Below, piece after piece: positions 17,355 to 25,501 of a stretch of 64,000 nucleotides of DNA. Source of the stretch: Pandoraea capi (GTDB lineage Bacteria; Pseudomonadota; Gammaproteobacteria; Burkholderiales; Burkholderiaceae); contig NZ_CABPRV010000003.1 of assembly GCF_902459735.1 (NCBI RefSeq), forward strand, positions 620,001-684,000, read 5' to 3'. The notes beneath the pieces were generated by a model, which ran no database searches, was not told where the DNA came from, and was given only the letters and a program-made list of their open reading frames with translations. A program made the translations under genes and the position numbers. Position 1 is the stretch's first letter. Each line of letters opens with the position of its first letter.

Positions 17355-18449
17355 GTGGGTGATCAGCACGAAACGTCGGCCGTGCCACAGTCAATCGAAG
17401 TTGCGCGAAGCGATCGTCTGCGCGACTTACCGAACCTGCGTGTCGATGCAGAGTTCCTGCGCCCGACGGTCCCGGTATTCACCACGATCGAAGGTCTTTG
17501 CGCCGCATCGGTGTCTCTCAAGATGGAGGGGCTGAACGCGGCGGGGTCGATCAAGCTCAAGACGGCGCTCCAATTGATCGACGATCTCGAAGCGACGCAT
17601 CGGATTCGTGCGGACACTTGCATTCTCGAATCGTCGTCGGGAAATCTCGGCGTGGCGCTCGCGTTGGTATGTGCCAATCGCGGCTATCGCTTTACTTGTG
17701 TGACCGACCCGAATACATCGCGACAGGCGGTGCGAACCATGCAGGCCGCAGGGGCTCGCGTCGTACGCGTCGATCGCCGCGATGCACAGGGCGGATATCT
17801 CGCGACGCGTATCGCATGGATTCGGGAGCAGGTCGCGCGAGACCCGCGTTGTGTCTGGGTCAATCAATACGCGAATCCGGCCAATTGGCGAGCGCATTTT
17901 CGATGGACGGCACCGGAGATCTTCTCGGCATATCCCGACGTCGATCATCTTTTCGTCGGCGCCGGCACGACGGGCACCTTGCTGGGATGTCTGCATTACG
18001 TACGCGCGCATCGCTTGCCGACCCGGGTCGTCGCCGTGGATGCGCAAGGCTCGGTCACCTTCGGTGGCTCGCCGGGGCTGCGTCGTATTCCCGGTCTCGG
18101 CACCAGTTGCCGTCCGCCGCTGTGTGAGCCGCCGGACGCCGAATCTCCCGATGCGATCGTCTATGTCCCCGAGGCCGACACGGTGCGGATGTGCCGCACG
18201 CTGGCACAACGCGGGTTGCTTATCGGCGGGTCCACAGGCAGCGTGTTGCGCGCGGTACAGGTGTCTTCGGCAGAGATTGCCGCGAGCGACACGGTCGTGG
18301 CCATCGCACCGGATATGGGAGACAAATACCTCGACACGATCTACGACCCGGACTGGGTAGCTTCCTGTGTCGAGGGATTCGACAAGGCGTCGGCGTCACC
18401 CGACGTGCCATCGTACGACGTTGAAACGGTTTCGCCCGCGCTGTCATGA
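17355..18449 (+). CDS. SbnA-like PLP enzyme, probable diaminopropionate precursor synthase
   Basis: The 364-aa protein belongs to the cysteine-synthase family of PLP enzymes. The lysine that binds PLP is expected in AGSIKLKTA (residue 67), the phosphate and substrate loop is SSGNLG near residue 100 and the glycine-rich GAGTTGTLLG is near residue 210. With an SbnB-like gene overlapping downstream, the closest functional model is SbnA, which joins O-phospho-L-serine and L-glutamate to N-(1-amino-1-carboxyethyl)glutamate on the way to L-2,3-diaminopropionate. I chose the GTG at 17355 because GGAGG sits six bases upstream. It is the first gene of the cluster and its stop overlaps the next start as ATGA. 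The specific substrate is inferred from gene pairing. Confidence 0.82.
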   Translation: MGDQHETSAVPQSIEVARSDRLRDLPNLRVDAEFLRPTVPVFTTIEGLCAASVSLKMEGLNAAGSIKLKTALQLIDDLEATHRIRADTCILESSSGNLGVALALVCANRGYRFTCVTDPNTSRQAVRTMQAAGARVVRVDRRDAQGGYLATRIAWIREQVARDPRCVWVNQYANPANWRAHFRWTAPEIFSAYPDVDHLFVGAGTTGTLLGCLHYVRAHRLPTRVVAVDAQGSVTFGGSPGLRRIPGLGTSCRPPLCEPPDAESPDAIVYVPEADTVRMCRTLAQRGLLIGGSTGSVLRAVQVSSAEIAASDTVVAIAPDMGDKYLDTIYDPDWVASCVEGFDKASASPDVPSYDVETVSPALS

Positions 18450-19492
18450 ACGCACTTCCGACACCGCAATTTCGCGTATTTACGGGTGAGCAGATCGACG
18501 CAGCCGTTCGCGACGGCAAGCGTGCCATCCTCGCTACCGTCGAAGCCGCGTATCGCGCGCACCACGCCGGACGCACCGTCAATCCGGAGAGTCAGTTTCT
18601 GCGATTCCCGCAGGCGCAGCGCAACCGCATCATCGCCTTGCCTGCACATATTCAAGGCGATAAGAGCGACGACGGCGATGAAAGCGAAGCGATCACGGGC
18701 ATCAAGTGGATATCGAGTTTCCCCGGGAACATCGAACGGGGTGTGCCGCGAGCTTCCGCTGTGCTGATTCTTAACGATGTCGCCACCGGTTATCCGATGG
18801 CGTGTATGGAAGCGAGCATCATCAGTGCGGCACGCACTGCCGCCAGCGCGGTTAGCGCGCTGAGGTGTCTCACGCGAGGCGACGCGGCTCGCGAGCGCCG
18901 TGTGGCGTTTATCGGCGCCGGTGTGATTGCACGTCACGTCGCCGCATGTTTGCCGCTCGCCGAACTGCCGATCGCAGAGGTTGTGGTCCACGACCTGAAT
19001 GCCGGGTACGCGCAAGCACTTGCCACCCGGATCGCAACGCAGGTCGGTCTCGAAACGCGTATCGAAACGTCGTTGGAGCATGCCATCCGGCAATCGGACG
19101 TGATCGTGTTCGCCACCACGGCGGCGTCTCCCCATCTGCACGACCCCGAGTGGTTCTCGCACTGCCCGGTCGTGTTGCATTTGTCGCTGCGCGACCTCGC
19201 GCCGTCGATCGTGCAGGCGTCCTGCAACGTCGTCGACGACATCGACCACTGCCTGCGGGCGATGACATCGCTGCATCTCACGGAAGTCGCCACCGGGCAC
19301 CGGCGCTTCGTCACGACCTCGCTGCCGCATCTGCTGTGCGGAGGAGAAGTGCCCACCCGTGATCGGCCCATTGTCTTTTCACCCTTTGGACTCGGCATTC
19401 TCGATATCGCCGTCGGGCGTTGGGTCTATGAACGCCTCGCTGACCGGCAGGCACCTGTTCCTCGTTTTTACTTTGATTTGCAACGCGCATGA
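18446..19492 (+). CDS. SbnB-like dehydrogenase, ornithine cyclodeaminase family
   Basis: The 348-aa protein has the ornithine cyclodeaminase/mu-crystallin fold. ITGIKWISSFPGN lies near residue 90, the NAD-binding motif VAFIGAGVIARH near residue 155, and the C-terminal half carries VDDIDHC and a family-like SPFGLGILDIAVG. In the siderophore pathway of Staphylococcus, SbnB oxidatively cleaves the SbnA product to L-2,3-diaminopropionate and 2-oxoglutarate with NAD+. The pairing here with an SbnA-like gene, with a 4-bp ATGA overlap on both sides, supports the same job. A true ornithine cyclodeaminase role is less likely because no proline or arginine pathway genes are near. Confidence 0.85.
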   Translation: MNALPTPQFRVFTGEQIDAAVRDGKRAILATVEAAYRAHHAGRTVNPESQFLRFPQAQRNRIIALPAHIQGDKSDDGDESEAITGIKWISSFPGNIERGVPRASAVLILNDVATGYPMACMEASIISAARTAASAVSALRCLTRGDAARERRVAFIGAGVIARHVAACLPLAELPIAEVVVHDLNAGYAQALATRIATQVGLETRIETSLEHAIRQSDVIVFATTAASPHLHDPEWFSHCPVVLHLSLRDLAPSIVQASCNVVDDIDHCLRAMTSLHLTEVATGHRRFVTTSLPHLLCGGEVPTRDRPIVFSPFGLGILDIAVGRWVYERLADRQAPVPRFYFDLQRA

Positions 19493-20967
19493 CCACAGCT
19501 TTCCTTCCCCCTTCCTGCTCCTCCACGTCTTCCTGCGATTCGAATTCGCCTGTCACCGATGGCTTCGCCGACGTCCTCGTCGGGCTGCAATACGGCGATG
19601 AAGGCAAGGCGAAGATTATCGATACCCTCGCCCCGGGGTATGACGTGATCGCTCGCTTTAACGGCGGGGCAAACGCCGGACACACCATCGATACGCCGCA
19701 GGGGCGCATTGCGCTCAAGCAACTCCCGTCGGGGGTCTTTCATCCGCACGCCATGCTGTACATCGGGTCGGGATGCGCTATCAATCCGTGGAAGCTGGCC
19801 GATGAGATCGAGCAATTGCGGCAGATGGGCATCTCGCTCGAGGGGCGTCTGCGAATCAGTGCGCGTGCAGCGCTGGTGCAGCCACATCACATTGCGATGG
19901 ACCGGCGTGGCAGTGAGACGATCGGTACGACGGGAAACGGTATCGGACCTTGCTATGCAGATCGCGCCTTGCGCGTGCGCAACGACACACGCGTCAACCT
20001 GATGCTCGGTGACCTGCTGGGCAACGAGGCGGATACCGTGGTGGCGATGCGGGAAATATTCACTCGCATGATCAATGCGGATGGCGGCACGTCGCCGTGG
20101 GTCGCCGAGATGTCGGACCTGCTGCTGGGTTTGCCGGGCGTGGCAAAACAGCTGCGGGCTTACGTCGAACCGGACCGCGCGTGGCTCACGACGCGTGTCA
20201 AGGCTGGAGCAAAGGTGTTGTTCGAAGGTGCGCAGTCCGTGCTGCTCGATGTGGTCGATGGCAGTCAGCCCTTCGTCACGTCGAGTCATACGGTACCGGC
20301 CTACGCGTATGTCGGCGGAGATCTCTCGCCCAAGTACCACCGGCGAACCATCGGTGTGGCCAAAGCCATCATGTCGCGCGTGGGACGTGGGCCGTTTCCG
20401 TCGGAGCTTGGAGGGGAACGTTCGGCGCAGTACTGTCACGACGCTTCGCAGTCGAAGACCGGTAAGTCCGAGGAGGCGTCGCGCTTCTCTCCGGACAAAC
20501 TGCTGCGTTCGAATGATCCGTTCGACGTGGGAACCGCATTGCGAATGCTGACCGGTGAGTACGGTACAGGAACCGGTCGACCGCGTCGTATCGGCATGCT
20601 GGATCTTGCGCAGTTGAGAGACGTCATCAAGATGCATGCCGTCGATTGTGTTTACCTCAACAAGGTGGATTGTCTGGCCCATTACCTGCACTCCGCCTAC
20701 CAGGGGGTGCCGATGCGTTTGCATCGTGATGTCGTCTCCGGCGACGTCATGCCGGACATCCTGATTTATCCGGGTTTGACCGAGCAGTCGCTGACCCTCG
20801 GGCGTGAGGGGAAAGTGGATGCCGTGATGAACAGCTTCATCGACTTTATCGAACGACACATCGGCGCGCCATTGGCAGGGCTGGGGCTCGGTCCGGAGCG
20901 AGCGAGCCTCGTATCGCTGGCGGAGCATTCACCGAAGCCAGTCGCGACGCTCAGCCCCCATGACTGA
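19489..20967 (+). CDS. Adenylosuccinate synthetase paralogue in a biosynthetic cluster
   Basis: The 492-aa protein is clearly PurA-like: QYGDEGKAK (residues 34-42) matches the GDEGKGK loop with catalytic Asp37 and Lys40, NAGHT (62-66) holds the catalytic His, TTGNGIGP matches the IMP loop, YLNKVD matches the guanine-recognition motif, and GTGRPRRIG matches the aspartate-binding loop. It differs from housekeeping PurA in length (about 430 residues is usual), with a 27-residue N-terminal tail and an insertion of about 35 residues before the aspartate loop, plus several loop substitutions. Normal PurA makes adenylosuccinate from IMP, GTP and aspartate. Here it could be an inhibitor-resistant copy protecting the producer or a ligase in the pathway. 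Its start overlaps sbnB-like by 4 bp and its end overlaps the N-oxygenase gene by 8 bp. Confidence 0.85.
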   Translation: MTTAFLPPSCSSTSSCDSNSPVTDGFADVLVGLQYGDEGKAKIIDTLAPGYDVIARFNGGANAGHTIDTPQGRIALKQLPSGVFHPHAMLYIGSGCAINPWKLADEIEQLRQMGISLEGRLRISARAALVQPHHIAMDRRGSETIGTTGNGIGPCYADRALRVRNDTRVNLMLGDLLGNEADTVVAMREIFTRMINADGGTSPWVAEMSDLLLGLPGVAKQLRAYVEPDRAWLTTRVKAGAKVLFEGAQSVLLDVVDGSQPFVTSSHTVPAYAYVGGDLSPKYHRRTIGVAKAIMSRVGRGPFPSELGGERSAQYCHDASQSKTGKSEEASRFSPDKLLRSNDPFDVGTALRMLTGEYGTGTGRPRRIGMLDLAQLRDVIKMHAVDCVYLNKVDCLAHYLHSAYQGVPMRLHRDVVSGDVMPDILIYPGLTEQSLTLGREGKVDAVMNSFIDFIERHIGAPLAGLGLGPERASLVSLAEHSPKPVATLSPHD

Positions 20968-21922
20968 CATGCCGATCAACAGGGACGCGCCTCCCCATGT
21001 TCCGGATCGTGGCGGCGCGCACGAGACACGCAGGTCGTGGCGGGAGGTCGCGGCCGTCACGCGCGCTACGGCCGAGGCGCCGTTTCCGCCATTGCTGCCG
21101 GGGCATCTGTTCTTCAACGTGTCGCTCATGCCCTACGCCACGCATCCAAAGGTCTGTGAGCGAGGACAGGCAACGCGGCAGCGGCTGAGCGCGTTGCGTC
21201 TCGAGGACTATCTGAACAAGACGGAACGTGTCGAGTTGCATATCGTCAACCGGGCCATCGAGCGGATGCTTGATGTGCCGGGAATGGCGTCCGTAAGCCG
21301 CGACGATTTGCTGGCGATCTATACCGATGAAGGTTTTCACACCTGGATGATGGCGCGGTTTCGGGTGCAGTTGCTTCGCGCGACGGGCTGCGCGCTCATG
21401 CTTCGGCCATCGCGGAGCGTGATGCAGGTGCTGGCGCTGTGTGAGGCGGTGCCGTGGAAGCATCGTGGCGTCGCCCTCGTGGCCGCAGCCATGGTGACGG
21501 AGACGTTGATTACCGGCACGTTGCGTCAGGCCGGTGCGGGTAACGCGATCTATCCCCCGGTGCGTACGTTGCTCGCTGAGCATGGTGCAGATGAGATGCG
21601 TCATCAGGCGGCGTTCGTGCGGTTCGGCGAGGCGTGGGTGCCGTCGCTATCTCGTGACGAACGGAGGGTGCTCGACGAACTGATCCCCGAGTTGTTGTTG
21701 GCCTTTCTTTCGCCCGAGCTGCCAGCATGGCAAGCGCATTTGTGCGAGGTGGGGCTGAGCGCGTCCGATGCCGATCAGGTGTTACGCGAAAGCATCGACC
21801 CGCTGGCGGTCGGGGTCCAGATGATGGAGGCGGCGCTGGTGCCTCGACGACTGTTCGAGCGCCTGGGACTGTCGTGTGCCGAACGGTTTGCGCAGCACGC
21901 GAGTCGCTGGCGGCCGCCTTGA
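20960..21922 (+). CDS. AurF-type diiron N-oxygenase
   Basis: The 320-aa protein fits the AurF family of non-heme diiron enzymes that oxidise amines to hydroxylamines, nitroso or nitro groups. The seven ligands known in AurF have counterparts at the same spacing: Glu92 (in RVELHIVN), Glu124 and His127 (in DEGFHTW), Glu181 (in VTETLI), then His208, Glu212 and His215 (in EHGADEMRH). Overall sequence is otherwise distant, so the substrate cannot be read off; the beta-amine of diaminopropionate or a derivative is my inference. A flavin reductase at the end of the cluster could supply electrons. It starts 8 bp inside the PurA-like gene. A 180-bp gap follows, the only sizeable gap within the operon apart from the 41 bp before the flavin reductase. 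Confidence 0.82.
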   Translation: MTDMPINRDAPPHVPDRGGAHETRRSWREVAAVTRATAEAPFPPLLPGHLFFNVSLMPYATHPKVCERGQATRQRLSALRLEDYLNKTERVELHIVNRAIERMLDVPGMASVSRDDLLAIYTDEGFHTWMMARFRVQLLRATGCALMLRPSRSVMQVLALCEAVPWKHRGVALVAAAMVTETLITGTLRQAGAGNAIYPPVRTLLAEHGADEMRHQAAFVRFGEAWVPSLSRDERRVLDELIPELLLAFLSPELPAWQAHLCEVGLSASDADQVLRESIDPLAVGVQMMEAALVPRRLFERLGLSCAERFAQHASRWRPP

Positions 21923-22102
21923 GGACGCGGCGTGTTCTTTCGTCGCGTCGCGATGCTCGTGAATATCGCCTGGAGACACGCTTTGGAAAGCGCCCACTCG
22001 CGGGCGAGACGACATCGCAGACGACGCAACGCGGCACGAGAGGCGGCGCCGTGAGCGGGACGTCGTCGCCAGTGTATCGATGCAAACGATCAGGAGGGAT
22101 GT
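21923..22102. promoter_or_regulatory. Internal 180-bp gap with a copy of the 11-bp repeat
   Basis: No gene is visible. GTATCGATGCA at 22074-22084 repeats the 11-mer of the array at 17211-17264 and is followed by AGGAGG (22092-22097), the ribosome site for the next gene. A second promoter or operator here is plausible. Confidence 0.4.
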
Positions 22103-23149
22103 GTGACTTGCCATTGGCTTGCCCCCGATTTGACGATGAGCGCGCCGGACTACCGCGCATTGATCGGCGCGGCGCTCGCTTTCAAGCGTCGATATCCGCT
22201 GCATACCGAGGGCGCGCTTCGGAACAGGACGATCTACTTCCTCTTCTACAACGCGTCGCTGCGCACACGCAGCAGCTTTCAGACGGGGTTGGCCAGACTG
22301 GGCGGAAATGCCATCGTGCTCGATCCGCACAATGGCATCTACACGCCCGCGCTCCCGGACGCGGAAATTCCGTACACGACGGAACGGGTGGCCGACGTGG
22401 CGCGCGTGTTGTCGTCATACGGCGATGCGATAGCCATACGTATGTACGGCGCGCCCGCCGGATGGGTCTACGGTGCAGCGCATCGACATCTCGAAGCTTT
22501 TGCCGAATCGAGTCAGGTGCCGATCATCAACATGGAGTGCGATCGCTTTCACCCATGTCAGGCGCTTGCCGACGCGATGACGTTACGGGAGCAATTAGGG
22601 GGGCTGACGGGGCGGCGTCTGTGTATCAGTTGGGCCTATTCGGGGAGTTGGCATAAGCCCGTAGCCGTGCCGCAGAGTCTGTTGCTGGCGGCTGTCAAAA
22701 CCGGCATGGATGTGACGCTGGCGCATCCCACGTCGTTTGCGCTCGACCCGCAGGTGATGATGGCGGCGGAACAATTTGCTGCGCAGACTGGCGCCCGTAT
22801 TCGGGTGACACATGATTTGCGCGATGGAGTCGCCGATGCGCATGCCGTCTATGCCAAGTCGTGGTGCAGTCTCGATCATTTGCCGAAACGTCACGGTGAC
22901 GCCGTTGACGAAGCCGCGATGTGTGATGCGTTCGAGCGGCATCGAGACTGGTGCATCGATGCAGACGTGATGCGCCTTGCCGCACCGGGTGCCGGATATC
23001 TTCATTGTATGCCGGTGGATCGCGGGCAGGAGGTGTCCGACGATGTGGTGGAGGGGGCATCGTCATGGGTGTTCCAGCAGGCGGCGAATCGACTCCACGC
23101 CCAAAACGCCGTGATGGCGCATCTATTGAATCCGGGGTGTCTCGCGTGA
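22103..23149 (+). CDS. Carbamoyltransferase-family enzyme, non-ornithine type
   Basis: The 348-aa protein is a member of the aspartate/ornithine carbamoyltransferase superfamily. NASLRTRSSF (residues 50-59) is the carbamoyl-phosphate motif in the SLRTR form seen in acetyl- and succinylornithine transcarbamylases, FHPCQALAD near residue 145 matches HPxQxxAD, and HCMPVDRGQEV near residue 293 stands where ornithine enzymes have HCLPAFH. It should therefore carbamoylate, or at least bind, an amino compound other than ornithine; diaminopropionate, giving a ureido amino acid, is a natural candidate here. The GTG at 22103 has AGGAGG five bases upstream. Its stop overlaps the next start as GTGA. A resistance role, as for ArgK in phaseolotoxin producers, is an alternative. 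Confidence 0.82.
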   Translation: MTCHWLAPDLTMSAPDYRALIGAALAFKRRYPLHTEGALRNRTIYFLFYNASLRTRSSFQTGLARLGGNAIVLDPHNGIYTPALPDAEIPYTTERVADVARVLSSYGDAIAIRMYGAPAGWVYGAAHRHLEAFAESSQVPIINMECDRFHPCQALADAMTLREQLGGLTGRRLCISWAYSGSWHKPVAVPQSLLLAAVKTGMDVTLAHPTSFALDPQVMMAAEQFAAQTGARIRVTHDLRDGVADAHAVYAKSWCSLDHLPKRHGDAVDEAAMCDAFERHRDWCIDADVMRLAAPGAGYLHCMPVDRGQEVSDDVVEGASSWVFQQAANRLHAQNAVMAHLLNPGCLA

Positions 23150-24450
23150 CGCCGCCGTTCTCGTATCGGTACGCCTGCGTGCGATGTGCCACGCCGCAGG
23201 ACTGGGGAGCGATTCGTTATCGCTGCGAAGTCTGCGGGCAGAACCTTCGCGTGGAACGCAAGACGGATACGGACTCGATTTCTGCTGCCGACATCGTCGA
23301 CGCATTTCGTGCGAGTCAAACGCACGGGATGTGGCGATACGCCGCGCTCCTGCCGGTCGAAGCGAGTTGGGGAAGCCGTTTGCGGGTCGGTGGAACGCCG
23401 ATGGTCGACTGCGGCGAGGATGACGGGGGCAGAGGTGGCAGCAGCCATGCCGGCGGTGGGGTTCGGCTCTGGGTCAAGGACGACTCGCGAAACCCAAGCG
23501 GTTCGCTCAAGGATCGAGCCACCGAACTGGTGCTCGCCGTGGCGAGACGGGCGGGGTGCGCGCAAGCCGTGACGGCGTCCACCGGCAACGCGGGGGCCTC
23601 GCTGGCGTGCATCGCGGCGTCGCAAGGCATGGAGGCGACGGTGGTCGTGCCGGTCAATACGCCGCGAGTCAAACTGGCACAGATTCGTGCTTACGGCGCC
23701 CGGCTGCTTGAGGTCGATGGCACTTACGACGATGCCGTGGAAGTCGCCGAGCGGCTGGCCGCCGATGCTCGCGTGTGTTGCCGCAACACCGGATTCAATC
23801 CGTTCACGCGAGAAGGCAAGAAAACCTGTGCGTTCGAGATTGCCGAGGCTTTCGACTGGCACGTCCCCGATTGGGTCGTCGTGCCAACGGGTGACGGCAA
23901 CATCCTGTCCGGCATCGCTGCGGGTTTTCTCGATCTCTACGCGTTGGGAATCACGTCCGCGGTGCCGCGATTGCTGGCCGCGCAGGCCAGCAGCTCGAAC
24001 AGCATCTCGCAAGACTGGCGGGAGAACGATGAGACTTGTGCGCTGCCTGAAGCGCCGACGGCCGTGACGCCCGATACCGTGGCGGACAGTCTGTCGGTGA
24101 GTCGTCCCAGAGACCACTTTGCGGCGCTGCAGGCGTTGCGCGTCACACGTGGCGCATGCATCGCGCTGGAGGATGCCCGCATCGTCGAGGCGTCGCGTTC
24201 GCTCGCGCAACGCTTCGGTCTATGGTTCGAACCCTCGACCGCCGCGGGATATGCGGCGCTGCATGCGTGCCTCGCAACGGGGCGCATCAAGGTCGGGGCA
24301 CGTGTCGTGTTGCTCGGCACGGGGAGCGGGATGAAATCGCCGCAGGGCTTCGACAGCGTCAGCGCGCAGCCGGTGACGGGGGGCGTCGCGCGGGTGCCGG
24401 AGCGTCCGCCTGCTGAACGACATGCCAACGACCCGAGGGAGCGCACATGA
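23146..24450 (+). CDS. Threonine-synthase-like PLP enzyme
   Basis: The 434-aa protein starts with a small cysteine pair motif (CVRC..CEVC, residues 10-33), as in the zinc-ribbon-like head of some threonine synthases. The PLP lysine lies in NPSGSLKDRA near residue 120, STGNAGAS near residue 145 is the phosphate loop and VPTGDGNILSG near residue 245 is the glycine-rich loop. Family members do beta or gamma replacement or elimination on amino acids; the substrate here is unknown. I chose the GTG at 23146 because it overlaps the previous stop (GTGA); a longer frame from 22951 lies inside the carbamoyltransferase gene. It ends in an ATGA overlap with the oxidase gene. No homoserine or threonine genes are near, so a pathway role is likelier than threonine synthesis. 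Confidence 0.8.
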   Translation: MTPPFSYRYACVRCATPQDWGAIRYRCEVCGQNLRVERKTDTDSISAADIVDAFRASQTHGMWRYAALLPVEASWGSRLRVGGTPMVDCGEDDGGRGGSSHAGGGVRLWVKDDSRNPSGSLKDRATELVLAVARRAGCAQAVTASTGNAGASLACIAASQGMEATVVVPVNTPRVKLAQIRAYGARLLEVDGTYDDAVEVAERLAADARVCCRNTGFNPFTREGKKTCAFEIAEAFDWHVPDWVVVPTGDGNILSGIAAGFLDLYALGITSAVPRLLAAQASSSNSISQDWRENDETCALPEAPTAVTPDTVADSLSVSRPRDHFAALQALRVTRGACIALEDARIVEASRSLAQRFGLWFEPSTAAGYAALHACLATGRIKVGARVVLLGTGSGMKSPQGFDSVSAQPVTGGVARVPERPPAERHANDPRERT

Positions 24451-25460
24451 GACACGTCGTGCCGGACGGACGTGAGCACGTCATCGTCGTCGGTGCGGGC
24501 GTCAGCGGATTGACGACCGCCGTCGCCATGTCCCTCGCGGGGTGTCGCGTCACCATTCACGCGGCGGAGGGCCCGGCGCAGACGACATCGGCGTTAGCGG
24601 CCGCGATCTGGCATCCGTTCTACCAGGCGCCCGATCTTGTCTATCTGGCCCGAGCTCGACATACCTACGAGACGATGCAGCGGCTGTCGACGGATAAGGC
24701 GTCGGGCGTCGGCATGCGATCGCTGACCGAGTATTTCCGTCACGACGCCGGCGCGCCGTGGTGGGCCGATTGCGCGAGGGATCTCAAGCGGTTGCCGGAT
24801 GACGACGTGCCGGCGCGCTTCGCCTGCGCTTACCGGATGGACGTACCGGTGGCCGATACGGGGACTTACCTTCGATACCTGATGCACATGTTCCTCGAGC
24901 TGGGCGGCAATTACGTCCAGCGTCGCGTCGACGATGTGACGAGGCAACTCGGCGAGGCGGACATCGTCGTGAACTGCTGCGGCTACGGCAGCCGTCAGTT
25001 CGGTGACGACGCCTTATCGTTGTCGCGCGCCATCGTCCTGCGTGCCCGCCGTGACGATGCTGTGCGTGGATGCTTCATCGATGACTCGGATCCTGCGGCA
25101 CCCACCTACATCGTGCCGCGATGCGACGACATCGTGTTGGGCGGTACCGCCGATCCGGGGCTGACGTCCACGGTGATCGGGGCGCATCAGATCGAAGACA
25201 TCGTGCGTCGCTGCACCGGGCTATGCGAGGGCGTTGCGGCGTTGCAGGTGATCGACGCGCGTATCGGATTTCGTCCGATGCGTCATGTGCCGCGTGTCGC
25301 GCGTGACGATCAGCATCCGGGGCTGTTCCACAACTACGGTCATGGCGGCGGTGGCTTCACGTTGTCGTGGGGGTGTGCGAACGATGTCCTGCGGCTGGCC
25401 GGTATGACGTCTGCCGATGCGCCACGAACATCCGCAGGCAGCGACGGGGCACGGACATAA
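24447..25460 (+). CDS. D-amino-acid oxidase family flavoenzyme
   Basis: The 337-aa FAD enzyme shows the nucleotide motif VIVVGAGVSGLTTA at residues 12-25 and the D-amino-acid oxidase signature near the C-terminus: GFRPMRHVPRV then HNYGHGGGGFTLSWG near residue 300. The family oxidises D-amino acids, or in some cases glycine or sarcosine, to imino acids with hydrogen peroxide release. In this cluster it could oxidise an amine intermediate or recycle a by-product; the substrate is unknown. There is no signal peptide. It overlaps the preceding gene by 4 bp and is followed after 41 bp by the flavin reductase gene. Confidence 0.86.
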   Translation: MRHVVPDGREHVIVVGAGVSGLTTAVAMSLAGCRVTIHAAEGPAQTTSALAAAIWHPFYQAPDLVYLARARHTYETMQRLSTDKASGVGMRSLTEYFRHDAGAPWWADCARDLKRLPDDDVPARFACAYRMDVPVADTGTYLRYLMHMFLELGGNYVQRRVDDVTRQLGEADIVVNCCGYGSRQFGDDALSLSRAIVLRARRDDAVRGCFIDDSDPAAPTYIVPRCDDIVLGGTADPGLTSTVIGAHQIEDIVRRCTGLCEGVAALQVIDARIGFRPMRHVPRVARDDQHPGLFHNYGHGGGGFTLSWGCANDVLRLAGMTSADAPRTSAGSDGART

Positions 25461-25501
25461 GCAGACGCAGGAAACCAGACGCAGGAACACAGGGAGAACC
25501 G

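Noticed and set aside
17355-19492. Siderophore (staphyloferrin B-like) locus based on the SbnA/SbnB pair
   Set aside because: No NIS synthetase, decarboxylase or siderophore transporter is nearby. The remaining enzymes point to a different product.
19489-20967. Housekeeping purA
   Set aside because: The protein is too long, has loop changes and an insertion, and is translationally coupled to secondary-metabolism genes. Housekeeping purA in this group usually lies near the hfl genes.
22103-23149. Anabolic ornithine carbamoyltransferase argF
   Set aside because: The HCLPAFH signature is replaced by HCMPVDRGQ and no arginine genes are adjacent.
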